A stretch of 64,000 nt of DNA from Paraburkholderia sacchari. GTDB lineage: Bacteria > Pseudomonadota > Gammaproteobacteria > Burkholderiales > Burkholderiaceae. The notes beneath the pieces were generated by a model. That model saw nothing but the letters and a program-made list of their open reading frames with translations. It was not told the origin of the DNA and did not search any database. Positions 8,701-17,327 of this stretch are shown here, one piece after another (the stretch's first letter is position 1; each line of letters opens with the position of its first letter). The stretch lies in the NCBI RefSeq assembly GCF_000785435.2, contig NZ_JTDB02000004.1, positions 62,001 to 126,000 of the forward strand. The letters are read 5' to 3'. Both the position numbers and the translations under genes were made by a program.

Positions 8701-9186
8701 TCAGTAAACGGGCGCGACTTCGCGAATGCCGCGCCGCTGCATTTCACGCACGAGCGCCGCCCGGCGTGGGGCGACGTCCGCAAACGCCGGGCGGCGATGT
8801 TCTGCGATTTCCGCCGCCGTATAGGGCTTGAAGTCCGGTGGCAGCGCCTCGCGGTTCATGGTCATGAGCAGCCAGTTCAGCACGTCGGCCAACTGCTGAT
8901 CCGAGAGTGCGGAGTTGGATGCGCCCGGCACGCGCATGACGTACTCGCGCCCGCCAGGCACGCGCTCGAAGTAGCCAAGCGAGTGCGCAAGCGGCGGGAC
9001 CTTTCCGGCAATGCCGCCGCCGGTGGCCGTGTGACAGCCCATGCAGTTCTGGATCCAGTGCTGCCGGGCGAGGGGCCACGCGCTGTCATGGTCGGCGGCC
9101 GCGCCGAGTTCGCCCGCCGTCGCGGCACCCGTCCAGAGCGAGACCAGCACGAGGCAGCAGGTCATCGACCGGAAAACGGCTTTCAT
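8701..9186 (-). CDS. monohaem cytochrome c, last gene of the amine dehydrogenase operon
   Basis: 161 residues. A signal peptide (MKAVFRSMTCCLVLVSLWTGAATAG) is followed by a single haem motif, CMGCH, and the segment SNSALSDQQLADVLNWLLMTMN resembling the helical end of class I cytochromes c. It starts inside the stop of the preceding cytochrome gene (ATGA overlap at 9183-9186), so the two are translationally coupled. The likely role is to take electrons from the TTQ enzyme or its partner cytochrome in the periplasm and pass them to the respiratory chain. It has only one CXXCH and is too short for MauG. Confidence 0.82.
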   Translation of the reverse strand: MKAVFRSMTCCLVLVSLWTGAATAGELGAAADHDSAWPLARQHWIQNCMGCHTATGGGIAGKVPPLAHSLGYFERVPGGREYVMRVPGASNSALSDQQLADVLNWLLMTMNREALPPDFKPYTAAEIAEHRRPAFADVAPRRAALVREMQRRGIREVAPVY

Positions 9187-9680
9187 CGCAGGCCCAGTGC
9201 TTTCGTGACGGCTGCGCGCTGAGCGTAGACAGCGCCGGCGTCCATCGATTTCGCGCGGGAGGCCTTGATTTCCGCCGCCGTGAACGGTTTCGCCGCGCCG
9301 TGGCTGCTGCCGTTCAGGTCGAATACGACGTAGTTCAGCACCTGGGCGAGTTCGTCGTCGCTGAGGCTGTCGAAGTTGGGCATCTTGAAGTTGTAGGTCT
9401 TGTCCGCGACGCGGATCTCCCCATACATGCCGTGCAGGACCGTATCCGGAAGCTGATGCCGGCCTTGCGCCGAGGCCGCATAGTGGCCGGGATACGCGGT
9501 GAGCGGCGGCGCGAGGCCGTCCTGTCCTTTGCCGCCTGCCTGATGACAGACGGCGCAGCGGGCATCGAAGGTCGCCTTGCCTGCCGGGAAATGGATCGCC
9601 TCGGCGCGGGCCGCGCCGGATATCGCGCCGAGCGCGATGAGCGCAGCGGCGCCGCGGAACTTGAAGGCAGCGATTTTCAT
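9183..9680 (-). CDS. monohaem cytochrome c of the amine dehydrogenase operon
   Basis: 165 residues from the ATG at 9680. A signal peptide ends near AARAEA. The haem motif CAVCHQAGGKGQDGLAPPL is followed by the distal Met region MPNFDSLSDDELAQVLNYVV. The gene overlaps the aauA stop by four bases (ATGA) and the next cytochrome gene by four bases. It is a likely periplasmic electron acceptor of the amine dehydrogenase, in the role played by azurin, amicyanin or cytochromes in other clusters; no cupredoxin gene is seen here. Confidence 0.85.
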   Translation of the reverse strand: MKIAAFKFRGAAALIALGAISGAARAEAIHFPAGKATFDARCAVCHQAGGKGQDGLAPPLTAYPGHYAASAQGRHQLPDTVLHGMYGEIRVADKTYNFKMPNFDSLSDDELAQVLNYVVFDLNGSSHGAAKPFTAAEIKASRAKSMDAGAVYAQRAAVTKALGLR

Positions 9681-10222
9681 TGTTTGGCGGCTCCCAGAAG
9701 AACGGACACCGAGCAGTGGTAGTTCGAATTGCTGTTCGCCATGCACCAGTTGATGTCGTTATTGAGCGAAAGTTTATAGAGCGGCTTTTCGCGTTCGTTG
9801 CGGTTGCAGAAGCATTGCCCGCAGGAAGTCTTGCCGCAGCAGTCGTTATACGAAACGATGTAGTCGGAGCCGTCGTGCGGATTGCGGCAGGTGCCGATCC
9901 ACGTAATCGGCGAAGCCGTGGTGCCCGGCGGACAACTGCTCGACGTGCCGCCGCAGCAACTGCAGAGCCAGCCGTCGATCGCGCAGTACTTCCAGTAGTC
10001 GCAGCTCGTGGGGTCGTCGACGCCCGGCGCGAGGGCGGTCGCCCCCGCACCGCTCGCGGCAGCGGCCCTGTCTGCTGCGTAAGCCGTGCGATCGACGGGC
10101 AGCAAGGGAACGAGCGCCGAGCCAACGAGCACCTTGCCTAGCCGCGCCATCGCGCTGCGCCGGGAGCTTCGCTGCGCCACGCCGCGCGCCGAATGCTCGA
10201 ACCATGAATCAAACCACGCCAT
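9677..10222 (-). CDS. aauA: aralkylamine (aromatic amine) dehydrogenase light chain, TTQ subunit
   Basis: 181 residues. A long leader with twin arginines (SSRRSAMARLGKVLVGSAL) suggests Tat export. The mature part is Cys-rich. The two Trp expected to form the tryptophan tryptophylquinone cofactor are W108 (ITWIGTC) and W159 (NNDINWC). Their spacing of 51 residues equals that of Trp57 and Trp108 in the Paracoccus methylamine dehydrogenase subunit. The conserved Asp residues are also present at 83 (AIDGW) and 127 (YNDCC). From memory, the segments LCSCCGG, TWIGTCRNPHDG and NWCMAN fit the aromatic amine dehydrogenase of Alcaligenes faecalis better than methylamine dehydrogenase, so phenylethylamine- or tyramine-like substrates are likely. 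The ribosome binding site GGAG lies about ten bases before the ATG. Confidence 0.92.
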   Translation of the reverse strand: MAWFDSWFEHSARGVAQRSSRRSAMARLGKVLVGSALVPLLPVDRTAYAADRAAAASGAGATALAPGVDDPTSCDYWKYCAIDGWLCSCCGGTSSSCPPGTTASPITWIGTCRNPHDGSDYIVSYNDCCGKTSCGQCFCNRNEREKPLYKLSLNNDINWCMANSNSNYHCSVSVLLGAAKQ

Positions 10223-10260
10223 ACAGGGAATCTCCGGTCAAATTGAATGAGGGGCGGCGC

Positions 10261-10866
10261 TCACGCGTGCTGTTCGCCGTGCACGTACTGCTGCAGTGAC
10301 GCCACGCCGCGTTCCTTCGCTTCGAACAGGCTTTCGAGGTGCTCGCGCGTATTGACGAGTCCTTTCGCGCGCACCTTGCCGTTTTCGTCGAGCAGGACCG
10401 CGTACGGAAGCTTGCCGATCTGGTAAGCCATGCCGAGTTCCTGGGAAAGCACGTACGGGAAGCGCTCGAGCCGTTGCTTCTGCGCGAAGCGCGTGTGGTC
10501 GGCCAGGTCGCCGTCGCTTGCCAGCACGACGTTGACCGGCGTCGCTTCGCTCGTCTGAATCGAAGGCAGCAGCGGCAGGAGCTTCTTGCAGACCGGACAC
10601 GTCGGCGAGAGGAAGAACAGCAGGGTGGCCTTGCCGGTTGCGTCGAGGCCGCCGATCTTCACCGCGCGCCCCTGGATATCGGTCAGTTCGAAAACCGGCG
10701 CGATCGCGCCGACGGCCGGACCCTTGTCGATCATCAGCGCGCCGGCCGGCATGATGCGCTCGTACAGGATGCCGACCTGACGAACGAGCGCGAGACAGAT
10801 TGCGCCAAGCGCGAGCACGGCTGCCCACAGCATGGCGGTGGAAACGGCGAGAGCGGTTTGCATCAT
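10261..10866 (-). CDS. mauD: MauD-type thioredoxin-like maturation protein
   Basis: 201 residues. One N-terminal membrane anchor (residues about 4-30) is followed by a periplasmic thioredoxin fold with the active site CPVC at residues 90-93 (FFLSPTCPVCKKLLPLLPSI). In methylamine dehydrogenase clusters MauD is needed for correct disulfide formation in the Cys-rich small subunit. The gene starts at ATGATG, overlapping the mauE stop by four bases, and ends 38 bp before aauA, the presumed client. Confidence 0.9.
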   Translation of the reverse strand: MMQTALAVSTAMLWAAVLALGAICLALVRQVGILYERIMPAGALMIDKGPAVGAIAPVFELTDIQGRAVKIGGLDATGKATLLFFLSPTCPVCKKLLPLLPSIQTSEATPVNVVLASDGDLADHTRFAQKQRLERFPYVLSQELGMAYQIGKLPYAVLLDENGKVRAKGLVNTREHLESLFEAKERGVASLQQYVHGEQHA

Positions 10867-11429
10867 GAATTCCTCAGGTGTTCGAGCTTCGGGCCGTTGG
10901 CGATCAGTGCGTCCAGCGCGAGCAGCACGCAGACGATCGAAAGGACAGCGAATAAAAGCGTGAGATAGTCGAATGAGACGGTGGGGCGCGCAGTGCTTTC
11001 CAGGTAAGCCGTGGCCGTGAGCGCGGCAAGCAGGCCGAGTCGCGCGACGTGCCACCAGCCAATGCCGCGCGGGACGGCGTCGGGCCTTCCTTGCGCGAGG
11101 GCGGCCAGGCCGGAGCAGCCGCAATCGATGTTCGTATGGCCGCGCAGGATGTTGAGCGCGAGACCCGCGGCGAAAAGGGCGAACAGGGCGATGAGCAGCG
11201 TCGCTCCATCCGCGCGCGTTTCCTTGCAAAGGAGCGCGAGCGCGCCGAGCGTTTCCGCGGCCGCTATCGCGATGGCGCCAGGCCAGACGAGTCTTTCCGG
11301 AACGATCCGCCATGCGGAGAGTGCGTCGCGGAACGCGACGGGACGTCTCCATTTGGCCAGCGCGCCCAGCAGGACGATGATCGCCGCGCCCGATTGCGCG
11401 GCGTCAGCGAGGACAGGATCGATCTGCAT
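10863..11429 (-). CDS. mauE: MauE-type integral membrane maturation protein
   Basis: 188 residues with four or five hydrophobic segments (around residues 13-25, 48-66, 75-92, 125-142 and 150-172). The motif HTNIDCGCSG on a loop is typical of MauE and related DoxX/VKOR-like proteins that relay oxidising power to a thioredoxin-like partner. It lies directly between aauB (7 bp upstream) and mauD (overlapping). It is probably required, with MauD, for folding or export of the light chain. Confidence 0.88.
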   Translation of the reverse strand: MQIDPVLADAAQSGAAIIVLLGALAKWRRPVAFRDALSAWRIVPERLVWPGAIAIAAAETLGALALLCKETRADGATLLIALFALFAAGLALNILRGHTNIDCGCSGLAALAQGRPDAVPRGIGWWHVARLGLLAALTATAYLESTARPTVSFDYLTLLFAVLSIVCVLLALDALIANGPKLEHLRNS

Positions 11430-11436
11430 GGCGGCC

Positions 11437-12591
11437 TCAGGGGTTCACGAGCAGCGTCGGCGTGCGCGCCACGTGTTGCGTGATGTAGCGGAGTTTGCCG
11501 GTCTGCGCGTCCTGCACCACCAGATCGCCGGTCAGCGTGAGGCCGTAGAGCAGGGGGTGGTCGTCCTGGCTGACTTGAATCGACGCGACGAGCGGAGGGA
11601 TCTTCTGATCCGCGAGGCTCCATCGCGCGATGCGCTTGTGGGTGTTCAGGTCGAACACCCAGATCTCGCTTGCGGGTTCCTTGTGCGAGCCGTCGGCCCC
11701 TTGATGCATGGCGACGTAGAGGCGATGCGTCCGGTCGTGGACGGCAGTCGGCTGGAGGCCGCCGGGCCGCCATCCGGAAGCGCGTTCGGCGTCGGTGACG
11801 AGCGGCCAGGGCTTGCCGAACACCGCCTTTTCGCCCCGGAAATCGGCAGTGCGAATCATGCCGTGGAAGGTGGTGAAGACGTAGCCGCCTTGCGACGGCG
11901 AGGCGTTCGCAAACGCCGGGTCGCGCTCGACGTCGATGAACGGTTCGGACATGACGCGGCGGCTTTCCTTGCCGTTGGCGTCGAGCGTGATGGTCAGCGC
12001 CTTGCCGCTTTCGCACAACGCCGTGAACTTGCTCGGACCGCTCGGCAAGGCCAGCACGCAGGCGGCCATGTCGATCTCGCCGGCCAGCTTGCGCGAGCGT
12101 GCGTCGACCACGCTCACTGACGCCGACGGCGTGAGATTAGAAACATAGATATGCTTACCATCGGAACTGAAAGTCGTGTTCCATGCAGAAGGAACCGATT
12201 GGGCGTGCTTCGCCGGGATGATGGTTTCGCCGGCGTGATCGAGCGTGCTGTTATCGGTGAACTCCATCACGTCCGTGCGCGCGCCATGCGATCCGCGCGA
12301 GAAGTAAGTTGTCGCGACGACACTCGTCTTGTGATCGGGCGAGATGACGAAGCCCGGCAGAAAGCCCGCGTCGATCTGGCCAAGTTCCTTGCGCGCGTCT
12401 GCGTCGTACAGGTAGATCCGGCCGTCGGTGGCGGCGTCGCCGGAGGGATCGACGATAAAAATCTCATGAGGATGCCAGGCCGGCATCTTCTGAATGGTCA
12501 ATTCTTCCGGCTTTTCAGCGGCCGTTGCGGCGCCCGCGAATGCCAGAACCGCCGCGGCAGCCGCGGCGCGCTTTCTGATGGTCATGTTCAC
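11437..12591 (-). CDS. aauB: aralkylamine dehydrogenase heavy chain
   Basis: 384 residues. The signal peptide is MNMTIRKRAAAAAAVLAFAGAATAAE. The remainder shows the repeated pattern of a seven-bladed propeller, as expected of the amine dehydrogenase heavy chain: IYLYDADARKELGQIDAGFLP, VSVVDARSRKLAGEIDMAAC, GGLQPTAVHDRTHRLYVAMH and EIWVFDLNTHKRIARW. The heavy chain packs against the TTQ subunit in the periplasm. It is the first gene of the operon aauB-mauE-mauD-aauA-cytochrome-cytochrome, the same order of core genes as in known aau/mau clusters. No mauG-like dihaem gene follows. Confidence 0.92.
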   Translation of the reverse strand: MNMTIRKRAAAAAAVLAFAGAATAAEKPEELTIQKMPAWHPHEIFIVDPSGDAATDGRIYLYDADARKELGQIDAGFLPGFVISPDHKTSVVATTYFSRGSHGARTDVMEFTDNSTLDHAGETIIPAKHAQSVPSAWNTTFSSDGKHIYVSNLTPSASVSVVDARSRKLAGEIDMAACVLALPSGPSKFTALCESGKALTITLDANGKESRRVMSEPFIDVERDPAFANASPSQGGYVFTTFHGMIRTADFRGEKAVFGKPWPLVTDAERASGWRPGGLQPTAVHDRTHRLYVAMHQGADGSHKEPASEIWVFDLNTHKRIARWSLADQKIPPLVASIQVSQDDHPLLYGLTLTGDLVVQDAQTGKLRYITQHVARTPTLLVNP

Positions 12592-12707
12592 TCCTCGATC
12601 GAATCTCGATTCGGAGCGGACTGTAATACGGTATGAGCGGACCCGATGGCTCGAATCGGCAGACCGTGGATGAGGGCTTGCCCTGGTGCGGCGAGCGTAT
12701 GGCAGGA

Positions 12708-12730
12708 AACCGCGCGAGGGCCACGCGGTT
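12708..12730 (-). terminator. hairpin between the AraC-type gene and aauB
   Basis: On the minus strand AACCGCG (12730-12724) pairs with CGCGGTT (12714-12708) around a nine-base loop, followed by TCC. It lies just after the AraC gene stop, so it may stop regulator transcripts before the aau operon promoter. Confidence 0.35.
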
Positions 12731-12765
12731 TTCGGTGTGAGTGCCGCGCGTTCGGCGCGGTGGGT

Positions 12766-13722
12766 TCAGGCGCGAGAGCCGAAGCGCGGAGTCTGCGAGG
12801 GTAGCTCGCCGAACAGGCGCTGGTAGTTGCTGGCGAATTTGCCGAGATGGACGAAACCCCAACGGGCGGCGATGCTCGCAATGCTCATTTGCGCGGCATG
12901 CTCTTCGCGCAGCATCTTGCGCACGCCGCACAGCCGCACCGCGCGCAGATAATCGGCAGGCGACTCGCCGGTGATTTGCCGGAAGCACGTTTGCAGCGTG
13001 CGGCGGCTCACGCGCAGCTCGGTGCAAAGATCGAGGACTGTCACCGGACTGCCCGCGTGACGCATCACGTAGTCCTGGCTGCGCCGGACGATCTCGCTGT
13101 AGGTGAGCCGGGTCAGGTCCTCACGCGGCGCAGGCGCGAGTTTCTCCATGGCCAGGAACATGTCGTCGAGCAGCGCTTTACGGAAGGCATATCGCGTGGC
13201 GGGGCACGCGAGCCGATCAGCGTTTGCCCTTAGCTCGCCCACACGCGCATGGAGCCTGTGGAGCGCTTCCGGTGACGTCTCGCCGTGTGGCGTCCGGGCA
13301 TGACTTCGGGCGTCGCGCTGGTGCGTCGAGCGACTGAGATGTTCGGCCATGCTGTCGAATTCCGACTCGGCCAGGGTAATGCCGAACATCGTGGCGTCCG
13401 ATGGAAGGTGCACGACCCAATCGTTGTCGCTGCGTGCGGCGCCAATGGTGCGATTGGTGATTTCGCGGCCGCGCGACGTGGGCGCCACCGACGAATGCGA
13501 AACCCAGCCGATGCCGACCATGCCTGCCGATACCCGGCCGCATTCCACGACACGCCGGTTGACCTGTTCGCAGAAGAGATGCAGCCCGTCCAGGTCGAAC
13601 TGTTCCAGGGTGCCGCCGAACTTCCCTCTTTCGATTTGAAAGTATTGCTGCTCGATGTTGGCGAGATGCTGCGCATGTTCGCCGGCGTCGGCGTAATGCC
13701 GCACGGAATAGTGAGTAGCCAT
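12766..13722 (-). CDS. AraC family transcriptional regulator of the amine dehydrogenase operon
   Basis: 318 residues. The C-terminal third carries the two helix-turn-helix units of the AraC family (SPVTVLDLCTELRVSRRTLQTCFRQITGESPADYLRAVRL, then IASIAARWGFVHLGKFASNYQRLFGELPSQTPR). The N-terminal domain resembles the sensor part of EutR-like regulators, which respond to an amine compound. It is in the same direction as the aau operon and 174 bp upstream of aauB, and divergent from the DUF1329/DUF1302 set. It is therefore the best candidate for the amine-responsive activator of both (inference). Confidence 0.88.
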   Translation of the reverse strand: MATHYSVRHYADAGEHAQHLANIEQQYFQIERGKFGGTLEQFDLDGLHLFCEQVNRRVVECGRVSAGMVGIGWVSHSSVAPTSRGREITNRTIGAARSDNDWVVHLPSDATMFGITLAESEFDSMAEHLSRSTHQRDARSHARTPHGETSPEALHRLHARVGELRANADRLACPATRYAFRKALLDDMFLAMEKLAPAPREDLTRLTYSEIVRRSQDYVMRHAGSPVTVLDLCTELRVSRRTLQTCFRQITGESPADYLRAVRLCGVRKMLREEHAAQMSIASIAARWGFVHLGKFASNYQRLFGELPSQTPRFGSRA

Positions 13723-13993
13723 TGCAAAGTTCGAAGCCGGGCGAGCGGGTTACGCCGGCCTTCCTGAAGAGAGTTGCTGAATTCCGGGGACAGGTTCTGG
13801 AGCGTGCGCGCGGGCGCGCCTCCGTCTTGCGGGACCCGTAGCGGTGGACCGTACCACGGAAAAAAAACGCCTGGAAGGCGGGTTGCAAGCTGGCACACCC
13901 GTATTTTCCCCAAGGGTGCGAGTTGCCGATTCGGGCCAGGCGCGCAATGCACGGTCCGTTAAAGTCGGTCCCGACTTGACAGAAGGGAGAGAG

Positions 13994-15358
13994 ATGATGA
14001 AGAAGCGGAGCATGGGTGCTGCATGTATCGTCGCGGCCACCGTTTCGGTTGCTTGCCTGGCGGCGTCCGCGGACAACCTCACGCCGGCGGGCGCGAATCC
14101 CGCGGCGAGCAGCGATGGGGTCGTCCCTGCGTTCGCGGGACGCGAGGCGCCCGAGCAGGGCTGGGCATACGGCAAATACCGCGGCGATTTCTGGAAGCAC
14201 CGCGCGGAGAAGCCGCTTTATTCGATCGACGCCTCAAACGTCGACAAGTATGCCGCTCACCTCTCGGCCGGTCAGATTCAGTTGATCAAGCAACGCAAGG
14301 GATACCGGATGGATGTCTATCCGGCGCATCGCGAGTGCCAGCTTCCCGAGGTTGCCGAGCAGAATTCGCGCGAGAACCTGACCGCCGCGAAGCTCGACGC
14401 GGGCGGCTCGATGCTTCAGTCGGCGTATTTTCCGGGCGTCGCCTTTCCGAAGCCGCAAAACGGCGCGGAGGCCATCCTGAACTTCGAGTACCGCTATCGC
14501 GGCGTCGGTATCGAATGGCCGTCGACGACGACCGCCGTATCGCCGCGTCCGGGCAGCGACGACTGGATCATGACGATGGGGCCGCAGAGTTTCTATCTCC
14601 CGTCGGGCAAGCTGGGCAAGAACACGCCGAGCGACGTCGACCAGCTTAGCCTCGCAGGCTACTTCGGCTACAACTCGCCGGCGGCGATGGCGGGACAGGG
14701 TGGCATGCAGCGCCAGTACTACGATAAGGACTCTGAAACATTCTACTACTTTCCCGGCCAGCGCCGCGTGCGCCGCATGCCGGCGTATACGCACGACGCG
14801 CCGCAGATCGGTTACGAGAATCAATACACGGTAGACGACGCGAACATGTTCAACGGCTTCATCGACAGGTTCGACTGGAAGCTGATCGGCAAGCGCGAAA
14901 TGCTCGTGCCGTACAACGACTTCGCCATGTACGACTTCAACGCGAAGTTCGCCGACGTCGCGAAGCCCGACGGCCTGAGCGAGGCGAGCCGACGCTACGA
15001 GATGCATCGCGTCTGGGTCGTCGAGGCGACCGTCAAGCCGACGGCGCGACATGTCGCGTCGAAGAAGATCTTCTATCTCGACGAGGACAGCTGGCTTGCA
15101 CTCGTCGGCGAAGACTACGACGCACAAGGCAAGCTCTGGAAGGTGCGCGAGGGCTACCCGATTCCGGTCTGGGAGCTGGGCGGCGCGTGCGACCTCGAAG
15201 CGTTCGCGCAGTACGACCTGAACGACGGGCGCTACGTGTTCGACCAGTCGCCGATCGGTGCGGGAAAGGACATTCACTGGTACTCGCAGTCGAACGACAG
15301 CCGCTTCAAGTCGGACTACTACAGTGCGGAGACACTGCGCTCGATCAGCGAGCGTTGA
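13994..15358 (+). CDS. DUF1329 family periplasmic protein
   Basis: 454 residues from the ATG at 13994. That start was chosen because GGGAGAGAG precedes it and a signal peptide begins there (MMKKRSMGAACIVAATVSVACLAASA); the longer frame to 13844 lacks both. The body has the aromatic-rich blocks of DUF1329 (WIMTMGPQSFYLPSG, ETFYYFPGQRRVRRMP, HRVWVVEATVKPTARH, KKIFYLDEDSWLALVGEDYD). DUF1329 proteins are LolB/LppX-like in fold prediction and nearly always occur next to DUF1302 and MMPL genes, as here. The likely role is to carry a hydrophobic ligand across the periplasm; this is inference from context. Confidence 0.88.
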   Translation: MMKKRSMGAACIVAATVSVACLAASADNLTPAGANPAASSDGVVPAFAGREAPEQGWAYGKYRGDFWKHRAEKPLYSIDASNVDKYAAHLSAGQIQLIKQRKGYRMDVYPAHRECQLPEVAEQNSRENLTAAKLDAGGSMLQSAYFPGVAFPKPQNGAEAILNFEYRYRGVGIEWPSTTTAVSPRPGSDDWIMTMGPQSFYLPSGKLGKNTPSDVDQLSLAGYFGYNSPAAMAGQGGMQRQYYDKDSETFYYFPGQRRVRRMPAYTHDAPQIGYENQYTVDDANMFNGFIDRFDWKLIGKREMLVPYNDFAMYDFNAKFADVAKPDGLSEASRRYEMHRVWVVEATVKPTARHVASKKIFYLDEDSWLALVGEDYDAQGKLWKVREGYPIPVWELGGACDLEAFAQYDLNDGRYVFDQSPIGAGKDIHWYSQSNDSRFKSDYYSAETLRSISER

Positions 15359-15433
15359 TCCGGGTGCGGCGCAAGGGGCGCGGGCCAGCACACGCCCGCG
15401 CCATGCGCCTCAACCCATACAAAGAGGATAGCC

Positions 15434-17263
15434 ATGAAGGCACAGGGGATAGGGAAGTCGGTTTGCGCTTCGCTCGTCGCATTGGGGGCGGCAAACCCGA
15501 GCGCATACGGCTATGAGTTCACGACGGGCGTGGGCGACATGCAGGGATCGTGGGTGACCAACCTCACGGCAGGGGCTGGCATACGCCTGAAAAATCCGAG
15601 CTGTTCGTTGATCGGCGATCCCAACGCCGAGGGCTGCGGGGCAGCGGCAAACACGAATCAATGGGGTTTCGGCGACAACGGCAACCTGAACTACCGGAAA
15701 GGCCAGCTCTATAGCACGTATGTCAGCGCGACCAGCGAGCTGCTCCTGACGATGCCGAGCGAGGGTGTGAAGTTCATGGTCCGCGGCACCGGCATGTACG
15801 ATTTTCTCGCGAAGGATACCGCGAGAACGCCGCTCACGAGCGCGGCGGAAGCGCAGGCGGTGTACGACGCGCAACTGCTCGATTTGTGGGTCGAGAAGGA
15901 CTTCACCATCAGCGACAGGCCGGCGCACGTACGGCTCGGCAACCAGGTGATCAACTGGGGCGAGAGCGCGTTCGCGGCGGGTGGCATCAATGCGACCAAC
16001 TCGCTGGATATCCAGAAGCTGCTGATTCCAGGCACGCAGCTCAAGCAGGCGCTGCGTCCCGCGCCGATGCTGAGCTTTGCAGCCGATCTTTCTCATGGAT
16101 TCAGTACTGAGGATTACTACCAGTTCCAATGGAACGGAAATCGCTATCCGCCGGTCGGCACGTACTGGTCGATCACGAACAGCTTTGGCCGCGGTGCGGA
16201 ACCGCTTACGCTGAACACGAACAACCTCAACGCGGCGGGCTTCAGTGCGGGAACCATCGCGGGGCCCAATAGCGGCAACGCCGGAACGATTGCGGCGATC
16301 AACGGCGGGCTTGTCAACGGCGACTTCGCCGGGCCGCCGTTCAATACGATCGGCGTTCCGGTGTCCACTGAACTGCCCGCAAAATACCGGCCGCAATTCG
16401 GCGTGAAGTTCAACTACCGGCCGCGAACAATCGACGCGAACTTCGCGTTCTATTACGAAAACTATACCGACAAGTCGCCAGTGATATCGGCGCTGCCCAA
16501 CGGGACCGCACAGTTCTCCTTTCTCCAGAACCGTCAGCTTTTCGGTGTCAGTGCGAACTTTGGACTCGGCGAATGGGCAATCGGCACCGAGCTCTCGTAT
16601 CGTCCGCATGATGCCGTTGCGCTTTCAAGCTGTTTCGGCGCGGGCGGTCCGCTCGATTCGAACACCAATGGGGTTTTTGGCGTCGACTGCCAGCAGTGGG
16701 CCGACAAGAAGAAAATTCAGTATGACATCAATGGCATTCTCAGCCTCACGCGCAGCGAGTACCCGTTTCTCAAGCTGATCGGCGCGGATATGGCCGTGCT
16801 GACGACCGAGCTGACGTGGATCTACTATCCGGGCCTCAGTTCGAGCGGCGTGACGCGCACGGTGGGTGGTCAAGCCGTGACGCAGGTTCCTGCTGCTGGC
16901 TATCTGCCGTGGCTCAACTATGGCTCGGGTGTCGGCTATCCGATCGCCATGGCGCAAGGCACGTCCAGTTCGGTCGGCGCGACCATCGACTTCAACTGGA
17001 CTTACGACGGCAGCCTCATCCCGGGTTGGCAGGTGACGCCCGGCGTGACGTTCTCGGATGCGCTCTACGGCTATACGCCGACGTTCTCCGCGAATTACCT
17101 GCAAGGGGCGAAGTCGGTCAACGTCTACGTGCTGTTCAACCAGAACCCGGCCGTATGGCAGGCCGGGATCAACTTCACGGCGTTCTTTGGCGGCCACCAG
17201 ACGGTGGGCCAGCCTTTCGCGGACCGCAATTTCGTCGGCATGTTCGCGACCCGGAACTTCTAG
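15434..17263 (+). CDS. DUF1302 family outer membrane protein
   Basis: 609 residues with a signal peptide (cleavage near SAYGYEF). The sequence alternates short aromatic and hydrophobic strands and ends MFATRNF with a terminal Phe, the signature of an outer membrane beta barrel. The DUF1302 block VRLGNQVINWGESAFAAGGIN is present. It probably forms an outer membrane channel that works with the DUF1329 protein encoded 75 bp upstream and the MMPL transporter encoded 64 bp downstream. The transported compound is not known. Confidence 0.88.
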   Translation: MKAQGIGKSVCASLVALGAANPSAYGYEFTTGVGDMQGSWVTNLTAGAGIRLKNPSCSLIGDPNAEGCGAAANTNQWGFGDNGNLNYRKGQLYSTYVSATSELLLTMPSEGVKFMVRGTGMYDFLAKDTARTPLTSAAEAQAVYDAQLLDLWVEKDFTISDRPAHVRLGNQVINWGESAFAAGGINATNSLDIQKLLIPGTQLKQALRPAPMLSFAADLSHGFSTEDYYQFQWNGNRYPPVGTYWSITNSFGRGAEPLTLNTNNLNAAGFSAGTIAGPNSGNAGTIAAINGGLVNGDFAGPPFNTIGVPVSTELPAKYRPQFGVKFNYRPRTIDANFAFYYENYTDKSPVISALPNGTAQFSFLQNRQLFGVSANFGLGEWAIGTELSYRPHDAVALSSCFGAGGPLDSNTNGVFGVDCQQWADKKKIQYDINGILSLTRSEYPFLKLIGADMAVLTTELTWIYYPGLSSSGVTRTVGGQAVTQVPAAGYLPWLNYGSGVGYPIAMAQGTSSSVGATIDFNWTYDGSLIPGWQVTPGVTFSDALYGYTPTFSANYLQGAKSVNVYVLFNQNPAVWQAGINFTAFFGGHQTVGQPFADRNFVGMFATRNF

Positions 17264-17327
17264 GGTCTCGAACGGGAATCGGGTTCTTGCCGTCGAACGC
17301 CGTCTGCCAATCTGAAGGGAAATTTTC

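Noticed and set aside
8701..9680. MauG-like dihaem enzyme among the cytochrome genes
   Set aside because: Each gene has only one CXXCH motif and is about half the length of MauG.
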